Part shown: positions 1 through 9,438 of the stretch, piece after piece
How positions within the stretch are numbered: position 1 is the first letter of the stretch
How the letters are laid out: every line of letters begins with the position of its first letter
DNA from: Caballeronia sp. Lep1P3
GTDB lineage: Bacteria > Pseudomonadota > Gammaproteobacteria > Burkholderiales > Burkholderiaceae
DNA: 64,000 bases
Direction of reading: 5' to 3'
Assembly: GCF_022879595.1 (NCBI RefSeq)
Contig: NZ_CP084265.1
Coordinates: forward strand, 2,790,001 to 2,854,000
Translations under genes and position numbers: made by a program
The notes under the pieces: model-generated
The model's database searches: none
Seen by the model: the letters and a program-made list of their open reading frames with translations, nothing else
Told to the model about the DNA's origin: nothing

Positions 1-372
1 GACGGCGTCCATCAGGCATTCCAGCGGATCGCGCTTGTCGACGATTCCGTCGATACCCAACTGAAGCAAGCCCGCGAGCATCCGGCTATGGGAAATCATC
101 GTCACCACGATGACTTTCGGGCGCCGCTCCTGCCACGACAGACGCCTGAGAAACGCGATCGAATTGCTCTCGCCATCGATGCCGCGCATGCCGATGTCCG
201 CGAAGACGTAATCGCATGGCGCGGCGTCGAGTGCCTCGGCGAGTCCGAGCGTGTCATGAGCCGTGGCGACTACTTCTATTGCACCGTCGCGCTCGAGAAA
301 GCATTGAATGCCCTTTACGACGGCGGAATGATCGTCCGCGATAATGGCCCTCAGCGGCGATGTCTGTCTCAT
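1..372 (-). CDS. RcsB-type response regulator, receiver domain (cut by window edge)
   Basis: The 124 visible codons start at an ATG at 372 and run off the left edge without a stop, so the C-terminal part is missing. They encode a CheY-like receiver domain: the acidic pair is D13/D14 in 'ADDH', the phospho-acceptor is probably D59 in 'YVFADIGM', followed by T91 and K113. All key residues are present, so the domain should be phosphorylatable. By analogy with the two genes upstream on the same strand, a LuxR/RcsB-type DNA-binding domain is expected beyond the edge, but this cannot be seen. The gene follows the next regulator by 100 bp and is probably co-transcribed with it. The cognate kinase is not in the window. 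Confidence 0.85.
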   Translation of the reverse strand, partial: MRQTSPLRAIIADDHSAVVKGIQCFLERDGAIEVVATAHDTLGLAEALDAAPCDYVFADIGMRGIDGESNSIAFLRRLSWQERRPKVIVVTMISHSRMLAGLLQLGIDGIVDKRDPLECLMDAV

Positions 373-472
373 ATCTTTTTAGTTCTGATTCGAGCGAGCA
401 GCAGTTTTCGGCATGAACCCCGCTGGCTCTGTGCGAGTCGAAAAGTCGGAACCGGGATATTTCCCGTATTCC

Positions 473-1153
473 TTAAATCAGATCGCTGTCTGCGATAAAG
501 CGGAAAAGATCGGCGTCCGTGGACAAATCGAGCTTTCGCATTGCGGCACATTTTTGCGCGCTGATGGTCTTCACGCTGCGTCCCAATTCTTTCGCGATTT
601 CGGTGACGTTCGAACCGCGCGCATAGCGCTCGATGACTTCGAGTTCGCGACCGGTCAGCCGCTGGCGAATGAAGCGCGCGCGGCTTTCCACATTCGCGAC
701 GGCGAGCGTGCGGCGAATGGCCGGCCCGAGATAGGTTTCGTTCGCGAGCGCCGAAACGATGGCGACGTAAATGAGGTCGAGCCGGTCTTCCTTGCTCAGG
801 AACGCATGCGCGCCGGCCTCCAATGCTTGCCTGACGAGCGCGGGACTATCGCTGCGCGAAAGGACGACGATTCTAACTTCCGGATAAGCATGCGCAATAT
901 GTTGAATCATGGGTACGCCATCGCCATACCGGCCGCCTGGCATATAAAAATCCACGATAACGACGTCACATTCGCTGCGAGCAAGCGACTCGTCCAATTG
1001 CGTTGAATCCGCACTGCGGCTCACGACTTCCACATTAGGGAAGTTCCCCGCAAGCCCCTCGATTGCGAGTGTGACAAGCGGATGATCGTCCGCTATGGCC
1101 AGCCTTATCCGCTTTGCGTGCGAAAAAAGGTGGCTCTCATTCCCGAATTCCAT
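473..1153 (-). CDS. RcsB-type response regulator (REC + LuxR HTH)
   Basis: A 226-residue two-component response regulator. The receiver domain covers about residues 15-135, with acidic pair D22/D23 in 'IADDHP', phospho-acceptor D68 in 'VIVDFYM', and a lysine in 'FLSKED'. A LuxR-type helix-turn-helix follows (about 158-220) with the RcsB-like core 'VTEIAKELGRSVKTIS' and 'QKCAAMRKL'. The ATG at 1153 is chosen; a TTG at 1168 would add five residues. It is the middle gene of three same-strand regulators of similar type. It should activate or repress transcription when phosphorylated; targets are unknown. The HTH resembles RcsB more than NarL, but it need not act in a Rcs phosphorelay. Confidence 0.9.
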   Translation of the reverse strand: MEFGNESHLFSHAKRIRLAIADDHPLVTLAIEGLAGNFPNVEVVSRSADSTQLDESLARSECDVVIVDFYMPGGRYGDGVPMIQHIAHAYPEVRIVVLSRSDSPALVRQALEAGAHAFLSKEDRLDLIYVAIVSALANETYLGPAIRRTLAVANVESRARFIRQRLTGRELEVIERYARGSNVTEIAKELGRSVKTISAQKCAAMRKLDLSTDADLFRFIADSDLI

Positions 1154-1210
1154 CGAAACTAACCCCAACGTTATGCGACCTTACATCGCTTTAAGCCGCG
1201 AAATACAAGC

Positions 1211-1264
1211 ATCGGATACCGCACCCCCAAAAGACATAAGATGCATCCGAAATCAAAATGCATC
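1211..1264. promoter_or_regulatory. ATCGGAT / ATGCATC repeats between two response regulators
   Basis: The 121-bp gap contains ATCGGAT at 1211-1217, its inverted partner ATCCGA at 1245-1250, and two direct copies of ATGCATC at 1241-1247 and 1258-1264 (17 bp apart). The ATCGGAT unit also forms the half-site of the 16-bp palindrome in front of the next regulator gene at 2157-2172. This suggests a shared operator, perhaps for autoregulation. That is inference; short motifs like these can occur by chance. Confidence 0.3.
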
Positions 1265-1274
1265 GCCGCTCAAT

Positions 1275-1922
1275 TCAGCCGAGTCCCTGCGCTCTGACAA
1301 AAGCGAACAAACCCGGGTCATTTCTCACTCCGAGCTTGTGCATCGCGTCGCGCTTCTGACGACTGATGGTTCGCACGTCGCGCTGAAGTTCCTTTGCGAT
1401 TTCAGTGATTGACCTGCCCTTTGCGAACAGCTTGACGACTTCTACTTCCCTTGGCGAAAGCCGCGGCGCTTCCGGCGAAAATTCGCGTTCCTTACCCGCC
1501 TCGGCGAGCGCCGCGACGAAAGAAGCGCTCACGTAGCGGCGCGCCATGCTCGCGTGCCGGACGGCCGTCGGCACGAGTTCGATCGGCTCTGCCTTATTGA
1601 CGAGCCCCATCGCGCCGGCATTCAGGATGGAGCGCAGAATCGCGACATTGCTGACGCTCGTCAGCACCACGATGCCGATGTCCCGCCATTCCTGCCGGAC
1701 CGTGCGAATGAGCCGCAGCCCGTCGTGCGCGTCCGGTCCCGGTTCGGGCATCGCGAAATCAGTGACGAGCACGTCGCACGGTGTTTTTGCCAGCACGGCG
1801 AGCAGCGTGCTTGCATTGGGTGCTTCTCCAACTACCGTTAATCCCTTGTCGGCGTGAAATAACGCTTTCATCCCGAGCAGGACGAAAGGATGGTCGTCCG
1901 CCAAAACTACACGAAGTATCAA
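1275..1922 (-). CDS. RcsB-type response regulator (REC + LuxR HTH)
   Basis: A 215-residue response regulator, first of the three tandem genes in transcription order. The receiver has D9/D10 in 'LADDHP', phospho-acceptor D55 in 'LVTDFAMP', a Ser/Thr pair in 'VVLTSVS', and K in 'LVNKAEP'. The C-terminal HTH reads 'LSPREVEVVKLFAKG', then 'ITEIAKELQRDVRTISRQK', very close to the RcsB pattern. The only start that keeps the whole receiver is a TTG at 1922, preceded by a G-rich stretch that can serve as ribosome binding site. Its upstream region (1923-2284) is AT-richer and carries a 16-bp palindrome, so the operon promoter is likely there. No histidine kinase is adjacent. Confidence 0.88.
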   Translation of the reverse strand: MILRVVLADDHPFVLLGMKALFHADKGLTVVGEAPNASTLLAVLAKTPCDVLVTDFAMPEPGPDAHDGLRLIRTVRQEWRDIGIVVLTSVSNVAILRSILNAGAMGLVNKAEPIELVPTAVRHASMARRYVSASFVAALAEAGKEREFSPEAPRLSPREVEVVKLFAKGRSITEIAKELQRDVRTISRQKRDAMHKLGVRNDPGLFAFVRAQGLG

Positions 1923-2290
1923 GAGCCCCCCAGTTATATGCTTTTATTGCGACGCCTCTCGACCGGCCAGAGCCGAGGCATCTGCTTGACATCATTGATT
2001 TATGACGATAGCCCGATTAACGAAGCCCAATGCCTGAAGCTAAATCGATTGACCGCGCACGCATGTCCGGACAATTTAGATGACTTTGAGCAGTTGAAAC
2101 GTTTACGCTAGATCGAGCGCGTTTCGTCAAAATAAGGCGGTATTAAACTTCGAACCATCGGATTAATCCGATTAGGTTTTCTAAGTATTTTATCGGTGCC
2201 TGTCGGCAGCATATTTAGGACTTCTTGCTCGGCGCACTGGGAGTATTCAGGCGCGACTCTGGGCAAAGAAAATCAGCGACCCGGAAATGA
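1923..2290. other. intergenic region, probable promoter of the response-regulator operon
   Basis: About 370 bp without a convincing gene. It is less GC-rich than its surroundings and contains the palindrome at 2157-2172. The short open frames here have no recognisable product. It lies upstream of the minus-strand regulators and downstream of ssb, so it probably holds the regulator promoter plus the ssb terminator at its right end. Confidence 0.5.
2157..2172. repeat. 16-bp perfect palindrome, possible operator
   Basis: ATCGGATTAATCCGAT at 2157-2172 reads identically on both strands. It lies 235 bp upstream of the first tandem response regulator, in an AT-rich gap. Its half-site recurs in the gap before the second regulator (1211-1217). 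A dimeric regulator is the natural candidate to bind it. Confidence 0.5.
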
Positions 2291-2327
2291 AAAAAGGGCC
2301 TTCTGCGAAACGCAGAAGACCCTTTTT
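2291..2327 (-). terminator. rho-independent terminator of ssb
   Basis: The hairpin arms are CTTCTGCG (2300-2307) and CGCAGAAG (2311-2318), extended by GGG/CCC past one mismatch, with A and T tracts on the two outer sides. It can work in both directions but most directly ends ssb, which stops 25 bp away. Confidence 0.85.
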
Positions 2328-2351
2328 AGCGAACTCGCGGTTATGGCCGCG

Positions 2352-2885
2352 TCAGAACGGAATATCGTCGTCCATGTCGTCGAAGCCGCCGCCCGCCGGC
2401 GCGCTCGGCCGGCTGCTGCCGCCGCCCGAACCGCCGCCCGATCCGCCTGCGCGTCCGCCGACCGCGCCCGACGGGGCGCGGCTGCCGCCGCCGGAACGAT
2501 CCATCGGTGCGCTGCGGCTGTAGCCGCCGTCGTCGCCGGCGCCCGCACCGCCGCGGCCGCCCAGCATTTGCATCTGGTCAGCGACGATTTCCGTCGAATA
2601 ACGCTCCTGGCCCGCTTGATCGGTCCACTTGCGCGTGCGGATTCGCCCTTCGATATACACCGACGACCCTTTCTTCAGATACTCGTTGACGATTTCCGCG
2701 AGACGCCCGAAGAACGCGACGCGATGCCATTCCGTGAGCTCCTTCATTTCGCCGGACGCCTTGTCCTTGTAGCGGTCGGTCGTCGCGAGACGAATGTTGG
2801 CCACGGCGTCGCCGCTCGGAAGGTAGCGCGTTTCCGGGTCAGCGCCCAGATTGCCTACGAGAATGACCTTGTTGACAGATGCCAT
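2352..2885 (-). CDS. ssb: single-stranded DNA-binding protein
   Basis: A 177-residue SSB, which coats single-stranded DNA in replication, recombination and repair and recruits partner proteins. Residues 1-110 form the OB fold and begin '[14 protein letters not shown]'. A long Gly/Ser/Arg-rich linker follows, and the protein ends in the acidic tip 'DDMDDDIPF', the conserved protein-interaction tail. The ATG at 2885 is chosen because it starts the conserved N-terminus and has GGAGA seven bases upstream; the longer frame adds 22 unconserved residues. As in many proteobacteria it is near divergent uvrA, but here an MFS gene lies between. No clear LexA box was found. Confidence 0.97.
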   Translation of the reverse strand: MASVNKVILVGNLGADPETRYLPSGDAVANIRLATTDRYKDKASGEMKELTEWHRVAFFGRLAEIVNEYLKKGSSVYIEGRIRTRKWTDQAGQERYSTEIVADQMQMLGGRGGAGAGDDGGYSRSAPMDRSGGGSRAPSGAVGGRAGGSGGGSGGGSSRPSAPAGGGFDDMDDDIPF

Positions 2886-3004
2886 GATTTCTCCGGTTGA
2901 TTCTTTGCCTACTGTCAGTCGTGCAGCGCTCTTCAAGCGGGCCTCGCTCATGAGCCGAAGCCTGACAGCACGTCTGATTCAATTCAAATGATTAAAAGAT
3001 TCCG

Positions 3005-4207
3005 TCAAGCCGCGGGCCCGGTCTTGCGCGGCGGCGGCTTCATCCACATTGCAACGACGAGCCACGCCAGCACCAGCGCCGAACACGAGAAGAACACCGC
3101 GCTCGGTCCGTCGAGCTTGAGCAGCCACCCGCCGATGACCCCGCCCATCGCGAGGCCGATCGACTGCGTCGTGTTGTAGACGCCTGCTGCCGCGCCCTTT
3201 CGCGTGCCCGGCGCGAGCTTCGACACCAGCGACGGCTGCGACGCCTCCAGCACGTTGAAGCCGAGAAAGTACACGAACAGAATCGCGGCCACGGACCATA
3301 GCGTATGGGGCGCCGCGCCTAATAACAACTGTCCGATCAGGATAAGCCCAATCGCACTCAGCATGACGCTCTTCATCTTGCCGCGCTTTTCCGCGGCGAT
3401 GATCGCGGGCACCATCATCACGAAAGCGAGCGCCATCACGGGCAGGTAGATCTTCCAGTGCGACGCGACCGGCAGCCCGCCCGCCTCCAGAATGCGCGGG
3501 ACGACGAGAAAGAGCGCCGTCTGCGTGGCGTGCAGCACGAGCACGCCGAAGTTCAGGCGCAGCAGCTCGACGTTGTGCAGCACTTCGGCGAAGGGCGCCT
3601 TGACGTGGACCGGCGGCATCGGCGGATTGGGGACGATCCATAGCACCACGCCGACCGCGACGATCGACAGCACGCCGATCACCGCGAAGAGGCCGCTCAT
3701 GCCGACCCAGTGGAACAGGACCGGCGCCCCGACGATCGCCACCGCGAACGAGACGCCGATGCTGCCGCCGACCATCGCCATGGCCTTCGTGCGGTTTTCC
3801 TCGTGCGTCAGGTCCGCGATGAACGCGATCACGGCCGAGGACACCGCGCCCATGCCCTGAATCACGCGGCCCGCGATGATCCACGCCATCGAGTGCCCGA
3901 CGGCCGCGACGAAACTCCCGAGCGCGAAGACAAGCAGCCCGAACGCGATCACCGGCTTGCGTCCGAACTTGTCGGACACCCATCCGTAGAAGATATAGAG
4001 CATCGACTGCGTGACGCCGTAAGCGCCGAGCGCGATGCCGACGAGCACGACGTTGTCCCCGCCGGGAATCGTTTTCGCGTAGACCGAGAACACCGGCATG
4101 ATCATGAAGAGACCGAGCATGCGCAGCGCGAAGATGGCGGCGAGCGACACGGTCGCGCGCAGTTCCGGCGCGGAAAGACGTGCGGACGTGGCAGACGGAT
4201 TGGACAT
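3005..4207 (-). CDS. MFS transporter, YajR-like
   Basis: A 400-residue inner-membrane transporter of the major facilitator superfamily with about 12 hydrophobic segments. The loop 2-3 signature is visible as 'GWVSDKFGRKPVI' (about residues 75-88), and 'AGRVIQGMGA' follows in helix 4. The sequence resembles the YajR / drug:H+ antiporter-1 branch, but lacks the extra C-terminal ferredoxin-like domain of E. coli YajR. Substrate cannot be read from sequence. The ATG at 4207 is chosen; the longer frame reaches into divergent uvrA and its first 92 residues are not membrane-protein-like. It lies 119 bp downstream of the ssb start side and shares its strand, so the two may be co-transcribed. Confidence 0.88.
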   Translation of the reverse strand: MSNPSATSARLSAPELRATVSLAAIFALRMLGLFMIMPVFSVYAKTIPGGDNVVLVGIALGAYGVTQSMLYIFYGWVSDKFGRKPVIAFGLLVFALGSFVAAVGHSMAWIIAGRVIQGMGAVSSAVIAFIADLTHEENRTKAMAMVGGSIGVSFAVAIVGAPVLFHWVGMSGLFAVIGVLSIVAVGVVLWIVPNPPMPPVHVKAPFAEVLHNVELLRLNFGVLVLHATQTALFLVVPRILEAGGLPVASHWKIYLPVMALAFVMMVPAIIAAEKRGKMKSVMLSAIGLILIGQLLLGAAPHTLWSVAAILFVYFLGFNVLEASQPSLVSKLAPGTRKGAAAGVYNTTQSIGLAMGGVIGGWLLKLDGPSAVFFSCSALVLAWLVVAMWMKPPPRKTGPAA

Positions 4208-4445
4208 CAGGAACGGGAAATGGATGAGGGTCGCGTCTCGCCGGCCTGTTGCGACGCCAGGCGCGGCCGCCTTGTTCTTGCTCGAAACGGCACTATATGC
4301 GACGAATTGGCCGAAGCGCCGCCGCTCTCGCCGGGCGTGCTGCCCGTGCGCTCGTTGCTGGATGCGCGGGCGCTGCGCCCAGCAAAAGTCGTTATAGTAG
4401 CAGGTTTGGCCCCCTCTAATTCGCGCTCGCCGCCGGAACAAACTC

Positions 4446-7319
4446 GTGGAAGAAATTCGTATTCGTGGGGCTCGCACCCACAATCTGAAGAACGTCAGTC
4501 TCGACTTGCCGCGTCACAAGCTGATCGTGATTACGGGGTTGTCCGGGTCGGGCAAGTCGTCGCTCGCATTCGATACGCTTTACGCCGAAGGCCAGCGCCG
4601 TTACGTCGAAAGTCTGTCCGCCTATGCGCGGCAATTTCTGCAGCTGATGGAAAAGCCGGACGTCGATTTGATCGAAGGTTTGTCGCCCGCCATTTCGATC
4701 GAGCAAAAGGCCACGTCGCATAATCCACGCTCGACGGTCGGCACCGTCACCGAGATTCACGATTATCTGCGCCTTTTATATGCGCGCGTCGGCACGCCAT
4801 ATTGTCCCGAGCATCTGATTCCGCTCGAAGCGCAAAGCGTCTCGCAAATGGTCGATGCCGCGCTCGCGCTGCCCGAAGAAACCAAGCTCATGGTTCTCGC
4901 GCCTGTCGTCGCGGACCGCAAAGGCGAGCACGTCGAATTATTCGAGGAAATGCAGGCGCAGGGTTTTATCCGTTTCCGGATTCGCTCGGGCGGCGGCACC
5001 GCCAATGAAGGCGTCGCGAAAATCTACGAGGTCGACTCGCTGCCGAAGCTCAAAAAGAACGACAAGCACACGATCGACGTGGTCATCGACCGCCTGAAAG
5101 TGCGCCCGGACATGAAGCAGCGTCTCGCGGAATCGTTCGAAACGGCGCTGCGTCTCGCCGATGGCCGCGCAATCGCGCTCGAAATGGACACCGACCACGA
5201 GAAGCTCTTCAGCTCGAAATTCGCGTGCCCGATCTGCTCGTACTCGCTGCAGGAACTCGAGCCGCGTCTTTTCTCGTTCAATAATCCGATGGGCGCGTGT
5301 CCCGAATGCGACGGCCTCGGCCAGATCACGTTCTTCGATCCGAAACGCGTGGTCGCGCATCCGTCGCTATCGCTCGCGGCGGGCGCCGTGAAGGGCTGGG
5401 ACCGGCGCAATCAGTTCTACTTTCAGATGCTGCAAAGCCTCGCGGCGTTCTACGAGTTCGACACCGAAGCGCCCTTCGAGGAACTGCCCGAGAAAGTGCG
5501 CAAGACGCTGCTCTACGGCTCGGGCAAGCAGTCGATTCCGTTTTCGTACATCAACGAGCGCGGTCGCGCGTCGGTCCGCGAGCATGCGTTCGAAGGCATC
5601 ATCCCCAATCTCGAACGGCGCTACCGCGAGACGGATTCCGCCGCCGTGCGCGAAGAACTCGCGAAATACCAGAACAATCAGCCGTGCCCGGCCTGCGAAG
5701 GCACGCGCTTGCGGCGCGAAGCGCGTTTCGTGAAGGTCGGCGCGGGCGAACAGGCGCGCGGCATCTACGAAGTCAGCGGCTGGCCGCTGCGCGACACGCT
5801 CGGCTATTTCCAGACCCTGCGTCTCGATGGCGCGAAAGGCGAAATTGCCGACAAGGTCGTGAAGGAAATCGTCGCGCGGCTGTCGTTCCTGAATAACGTC
5901 GGGCTGGATTATCTGTCGCTGGAACGCAGCGCGGAAACGCTTTCGGGCGGCGAGGCGCAGCGCATCCGGCTCGCGTCGCAGATCGGCTCGGGACTCACCG
6001 GCGTGATGTACGTGCTCGACGAACCGTCCATCGGGCTGCATCAGCGCGATAACGACCGCCTGATCGACACGCTCAAGCACCTGCGCGACATCGGCAATTC
6101 GGTGATCGTCGTCGAACACGACGAGGACATGATCCGCATGGCCGATTACGTCGTCGACATGGGACCGGGTGCGGGCGAGCACGGCGGCGTGATCGTCGCG
6201 CAAGGCACGCCGGTTCAGGTGCAGAAAGATCCCAACTCGATCACGGGACAGTATTTGTCCGGCAAGCGGACCATCAGCTATCCGGACAAGCGCAACACGC
6301 CTGACGAGCGGCGGCTGCGCATCGTCGAGGCGCACGGCAACAATCTGAAGAACGTCACGCTCGATCTTCCGGTCGGGCTGCTGACGTGCGTGACGGGCGT
6401 CTCCGGTTCGGGCAAATCGACGCTCATCAACGACACGCTTCAGCACGCGGTCGCGCAGCATTTGTATGGCTCGTCGACGGAGCCGGCGCCGTATGAGTCC
6501 ATAGAAGGCCTCGAGCATTTCGACAAGGTGATCGCCGTCGATCAATCGCCGATCGGCCGCACGCCGCGCTCGAATCCGGCCACTTATACCGGCTTGTTCA
6601 CGCCGATCCGCGAGTTGTTCGCAGGCGTGCCGGCGGCGAAAGAGCGCGGCTACGAAGCGGGCCGCTTCTCGTTCAACGTAAAGGGCGGACGCTGCGAAGC
6701 CTGTCAGGGCGACGGCGTGCTCAAGGTCGAAATGCACTTTCTGCCCGATGTCTACGTGCCGTGCGACGTGTGCCACGGCAAGCGCTACAACCGCGAAACG
6801 CTGGACATCCAGTACAAGGGCAAGAACATCAGCGAGGTGCTGGACCTGACGGTGGAAGCCGCGCACGAGTTCTTCAAGCCCGTGCCGGTGGTCGCGCGCA
6901 AGCTCAAGACGTTGCTCGACGTGGGCCTCGGCTATATCCGTCTCGGCCAGTCCGCGACGACGCTATCGGGCGGCGAAGCCCAGCGCGTCAAGCTTTCGCT
7001 GGAACTGAGCAAGCGCGATACCGGTCGGACGCTCTATATCCTCGACGAACCGACGACGGGCCTGCACTTTCACGACATCGCGCTTTTGCTCGAAGTGATT
7101 CACCGGCTGCGCGATCAAGGCAACACGGTCGTTATCATCGAGCATAATCTCGACGTGATCAAAACCGCCGACTGGGTGATCGATCTCGGTCCGGAAGGCG
7201 GCGCGGGCGGCGGACAGATCATCGCGCAGGGCACGCCCGAGCAGGTCGCGAAGTCGAAGGCGAGCTTCACCGGCCGTTATCTCGCCCCGTTGCTGCAGCG
7301 TCCGAAGTCGGCGGCCTGA
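4446..7319 (+). CDS. uvrA: excinuclease ABC subunit A
   Basis: A 957-residue DNA-damage recognition ATPase of nucleotide excision repair; it loads UvrB at lesions. Two ABC modules are visible: Walker A 'GLSGSGKSS' near residue 31 and 'GVSGSGKST' near 650, with signatures '[11 protein letters not shown]' near 499 and '[11 protein letters not shown]' near 840. Zinc-binding cysteines appear in 'CPICSYS' (about 261) with 'CPEC', and in 'CEACQGDG' with 'CDVCHGK' (about 749-778). Length matches the family (E. coli 940). The start is GTG at 4446. The divergent 238-bp gap to the MFS gene has TATAGT at 4393-4398 as a possible -10, but no good -35 and no evident SOS box. Confidence 0.98.
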   Translation: MEEIRIRGARTHNLKNVSLDLPRHKLIVITGLSGSGKSSLAFDTLYAEGQRRYVESLSAYARQFLQLMEKPDVDLIEGLSPAISIEQKATSHNPRSTVGTVTEIHDYLRLLYARVGTPYCPEHLIPLEAQSVSQMVDAALALPEETKLMVLAPVVADRKGEHVELFEEMQAQGFIRFRIRSGGGTANEGVAKIYEVDSLPKLKKNDKHTIDVVIDRLKVRPDMKQRLAESFETALRLADGRAIALEMDTDHEKLFSSKFACPICSYSLQELEPRLFSFNNPMGACPECDGLGQITFFDPKRVVAHPSLSLAAGAVKGWDRRNQFYFQMLQSLAAFYEFDTEAPFEELPEKVRKTLLYGSGKQSIPFSYINERGRASVREHAFEGIIPNLERRYRETDSAAVREELAKYQNNQPCPACEGTRLRREARFVKVGAGEQARGIYEVSGWPLRDTLGYFQTLRLDGAKGEIADKVVKEIVARLSFLNNVGLDYLSLERSAETLSGGEAQRIRLASQIGSGLTGVMYVLDEPSIGLHQRDNDRLIDTLKHLRDIGNSVIVVEHDEDMIRMADYVVDMGPGAGEHGGVIVAQGTPVQVQKDPNSITGQYLSGKRTISYPDKRNTPDERRLRIVEAHGNNLKNVTLDLPVGLLTCVTGVSGSGKSTLINDTLQHAVAQHLYGSSTEPAPYESIEGLEHFDKVIAVDQSPIGRTPRSNPATYTGLFTPIRELFAGVPAAKERGYEAGRFSFNVKGGRCEACQGDGVLKVEMHFLPDVYVPCDVCHGKRYNRETLDIQYKGKNISEVLDLTVEAAHEFFKPVPVVARKLKTLLDVGLGYIRLGQSATTLSGGEAQRVKLSLELSKRDTGRTLYILDEPTTGLHFHDIALLLEVIHRLRDQGNTVVIIEHNLDVIKTADWVIDLGPEGGAGGGQIIAQGTPEQVAKSKASFTGRYLAPLLQRPKSAA

Positions 7320-7386
7320 CGGCTGGCGAGGCCGGCCGCCGCGCACGAACAACCGTTGTATCCAGCAGCGAAAAGGGAACGCAGTC

Positions 7387-8475
7387 ATGGGGAAGCGCAA
7401 CGAAGCGGCCAACGAGGAGCGACGTGTACGGGATTTGCCGGCACGCCCCGTCAGGCTGACGAGCGACATGAGCATGCCCAAACTCCCCGCCGTGGAGATC
7501 GGCAGCTATCTCGCCGCGTTCGCGGCGATGTTCCTCGTGCTGCATCTGAAGCTGCTCGGCGCGCTGCTCGCGGGCATGCTCGTGTTCCAGCTCGTGCACA
7601 TGATCGCGCCGGTCATCGAGCGGCACATCATGAGCAAGGGCGCGCGGCTGATCTCGGTCGTGCTCATATCGGCGATCATCATCGGCGGGTTGACGGGCGC
7701 GACCATCGCGATCATCGAGCATTTCGAGCACGACGTCCCGAGCCTGCAAAAGCTGCTCGACCAGTTGATGAGCATCACGTCGCATGCGCGGCTTCAGGTA
7801 CCGAACTGGATCGCGAATTATCTGCCGGTCGATTCAGGCCAGATGAAGGAGCGCGCCGCCGAACTGATGCACAAGCACGCCGAGCAGTTGCAGGAAGGCG
7901 GCCGGGACGTGGCGCGCGGCTTCGGGCATATTCTGATCGGCATGATCATCGGCGCGATCATCGCGGTGGGTGTGCCGAAGCAGGTGCATCGGCTGCCGCT
8001 CTCCACGGCGCTCGTCACGCGCGTGTCGCGCTTCGCGGATGCGTTCCGGCGCATCGTATTCGCGCAGATCAAGATTTCGGCGATCAACGCCGTGTTCACC
8101 GCGCTTTATCTGCTGATCGCGCTGCCGATCTTTCACGAACGGCTGCCGCTTTCGAAGACGCTCGTTTTGGTGACGTTCATCGTGGGACTGCTGCCGGTGA
8201 TCGGCAATCTGATTTCGAACACGATCATCGTCGCGATTTCGTTTTCGGTGTCGTTCGGCACGGCGGTCGCATCGCTTGGGTTTCTCATCGTCATACACAA
8301 GCTCGAATACTTTCTGAACGCGCGAATCATCGGCGGACAAATCGAAGCGCGCGCGTGGGAACTACTGCTCGCCATGCTCGCAATGGAAGCTGCATTCGGC
8401 TTGCCGGGCGTGATTGCGGCGCCCATTTTCTATGCGTATATCAAGCGCGAGCTGATTTATCTGCGGCTCGTATAA
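7387..8475 (+). CDS. AI-2E family transporter / PerM-like permease
   Basis: A 362-residue membrane protein of the AI-2 exporter (UPF0118, formerly DUF20) family, with seven to eight predicted membrane segments separated by a soluble loop at about residues 120-190. The C-terminal half contains the family-typical 'GLLPVIGNLIS' and 'LEYFLNARIIGGQIEAR' regions. Members export autoinducer-2 or act as Na+/H+ antiporters; this protein's substrate is unknown. The ATG at 7387 has AAGGGA upstream. It stands alone 67 bp after uvrA and ends in a hairpin shared with convergent purU. Confidence 0.88.
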   Translation: MGKRNEAANEERRVRDLPARPVRLTSDMSMPKLPAVEIGSYLAAFAAMFLVLHLKLLGALLAGMLVFQLVHMIAPVIERHIMSKGARLISVVLISAIIIGGLTGATIAIIEHFEHDVPSLQKLLDQLMSITSHARLQVPNWIANYLPVDSGQMKERAAELMHKHAEQLQEGGRDVARGFGHILIGMIIGAIIAVGVPKQVHRLPLSTALVTRVSRFADAFRRIVFAQIKISAINAVFTALYLLIALPIFHERLPLSKTLVLVTFIVGLLPVIGNLISNTIIVAISFSVSFGTAVASLGFLIVIHKLEYFLNARIIGGQIEARAWELLLAMLAMEAAFGLPGVIAAPIFYAYIKRELIYLRLV

Positions 8476-8508
8476 AAAAAGCCGCTGACTGGATAATCAG
8501 CGGCTTCT
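8474..8508. terminator. bidirectional terminator between AI-2E gene and purU
   Basis: GCCGCTGA (8481-8488) and TCAGCGGC (8497-8504) form a perfect 8-bp stem, with an A7 tract on the left and a T-rich tail on the right. It lies between convergent genes and can end both transcripts. Confidence 0.85.
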
Positions 8509-8528
8509 TGCAAAGCGCGAAAATCGTT

Positions 8529-9398
8529 TCAACGAAACACGACCGTCTTGCTTCCATTCAGCACGATGCGATGCTCCACATGCCACTTCACGGCACGCGC
8601 GAGCGTCACGCATTCGACATCGCGGCCAATGGCCGTCAGTTGATCCGGCGTCATGCTGTGATCGACGCGCTCCACTTCCTGCTCGATGATCGGGCCTTCG
8701 TCGAGATCCGTCGTCACATAATGCGCGGTCGCGCCGATCAGTTTCACGCCGCGGTCGAACGCCTGATAGTACGGTTTCGCGCCCTTGAAGCTCGGCAGAA
8801 ACGAATGGTGAATATTAATCGCGCGGCCCGCGAGTTTGTCGCACATTTCGGGCGACAAGATCTGCATATAGCGCGCGAGCACGACGAGATCGGTTTCGTG
8901 CTGGTCGATGATTTCCATCACGCGCGCTTCCTGCGCGGCCTTCGCCTGCGCGGTGCCGCCGTTCAGCGGCAGATGATGAAACGGAATGTCGTAGCTCGCG
9001 GCAAGCTGATAAAAATCCTTGTGATTCGAGACGATCGCCGGAATCTCGATCGGCAATTGCCCGGTGCGATACCGAAACAGCAGATCGTTCAGGCAATGCC
9101 CGATTTTCGACACCATGATGACGACGCGCGGTTTCACCAATGCATCGTGCAATTCCCAGCGCATGCCGAATTCGTCGGCGAGCGTGGCGAACGACTTGCG
9201 CAGCGCGTCGAGGCCCGGATCGCCGCCCACTTCCTGAAAATGCACCCGCATGAAGAATTCACCAGTGTGGCTGTCGCCGAACTGCGCGGAATCGAGAATG
9301 TTCGCGCCGAGGTCGAACAGGAAACCGGACACGGCATGCACGATTCCCGGCCGGTCCGGACACGACAACTTCAGGATGAAACTATGTTCGGTCGACAT
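8529..9398 (-). CDS. purU: formyltetrahydrofolate deformylase
   Basis: A 289-residue enzyme that hydrolyses 10-formyl-THF to formate and THF, supplying formate for PurT and balancing one-carbon pools. Residues 1-85 form an ACT regulatory domain ('LSCPDRPGIVHAVSGF'). The remainder is the formyltransferase-fold catalytic domain with 'NIHHSFLPSFKGAKPY' (catalytic Asn/His) and 'HYVTTDLDEGPII' carrying the catalytic Asp. Length fits PurU. The ATG at 9398 has GGAGT about ten bases upstream. It converges with the AI-2E gene and follows the Nudix gene on the same strand. Confidence 0.96.
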   Translation of the reverse strand: MSTEHSFILKLSCPDRPGIVHAVSGFLFDLGANILDSAQFGDSHTGEFFMRVHFQEVGGDPGLDALRKSFATLADEFGMRWELHDALVKPRVVIMVSKIGHCLNDLLFRYRTGQLPIEIPAIVSNHKDFYQLAASYDIPFHHLPLNGGTAQAKAAQEARVMEIIDQHETDLVVLARYMQILSPEMCDKLAGRAINIHHSFLPSFKGAKPYYQAFDRGVKLIGATAHYVTTDLDEGPIIEQEVERVDHSMTPDQLTAIGRDVECVTLARAVKWHVEHRIVLNGSKTVVFR

Positions 9399-9438
9399 GA
9401 ACCGGTTACTCCTTCCTCAATGCGTTAATGCTTGAAAT

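Noticed and set aside
2352..2700. Low-complexity Gly/Pro-coding stretch as a repeat element
   Set aside because: It is the normal SSB linker region.
4208..4445. LexA box upstream of uvrA
   Set aside because: CTGT-N8-CAGG is the closest match, with two mismatches in the right half; not convincing.
5367..6866. 499-codon minus-strand frame inside uvrA
   Set aside because: Antisense shadow; UvrA motifs are continuous on the plus strand.
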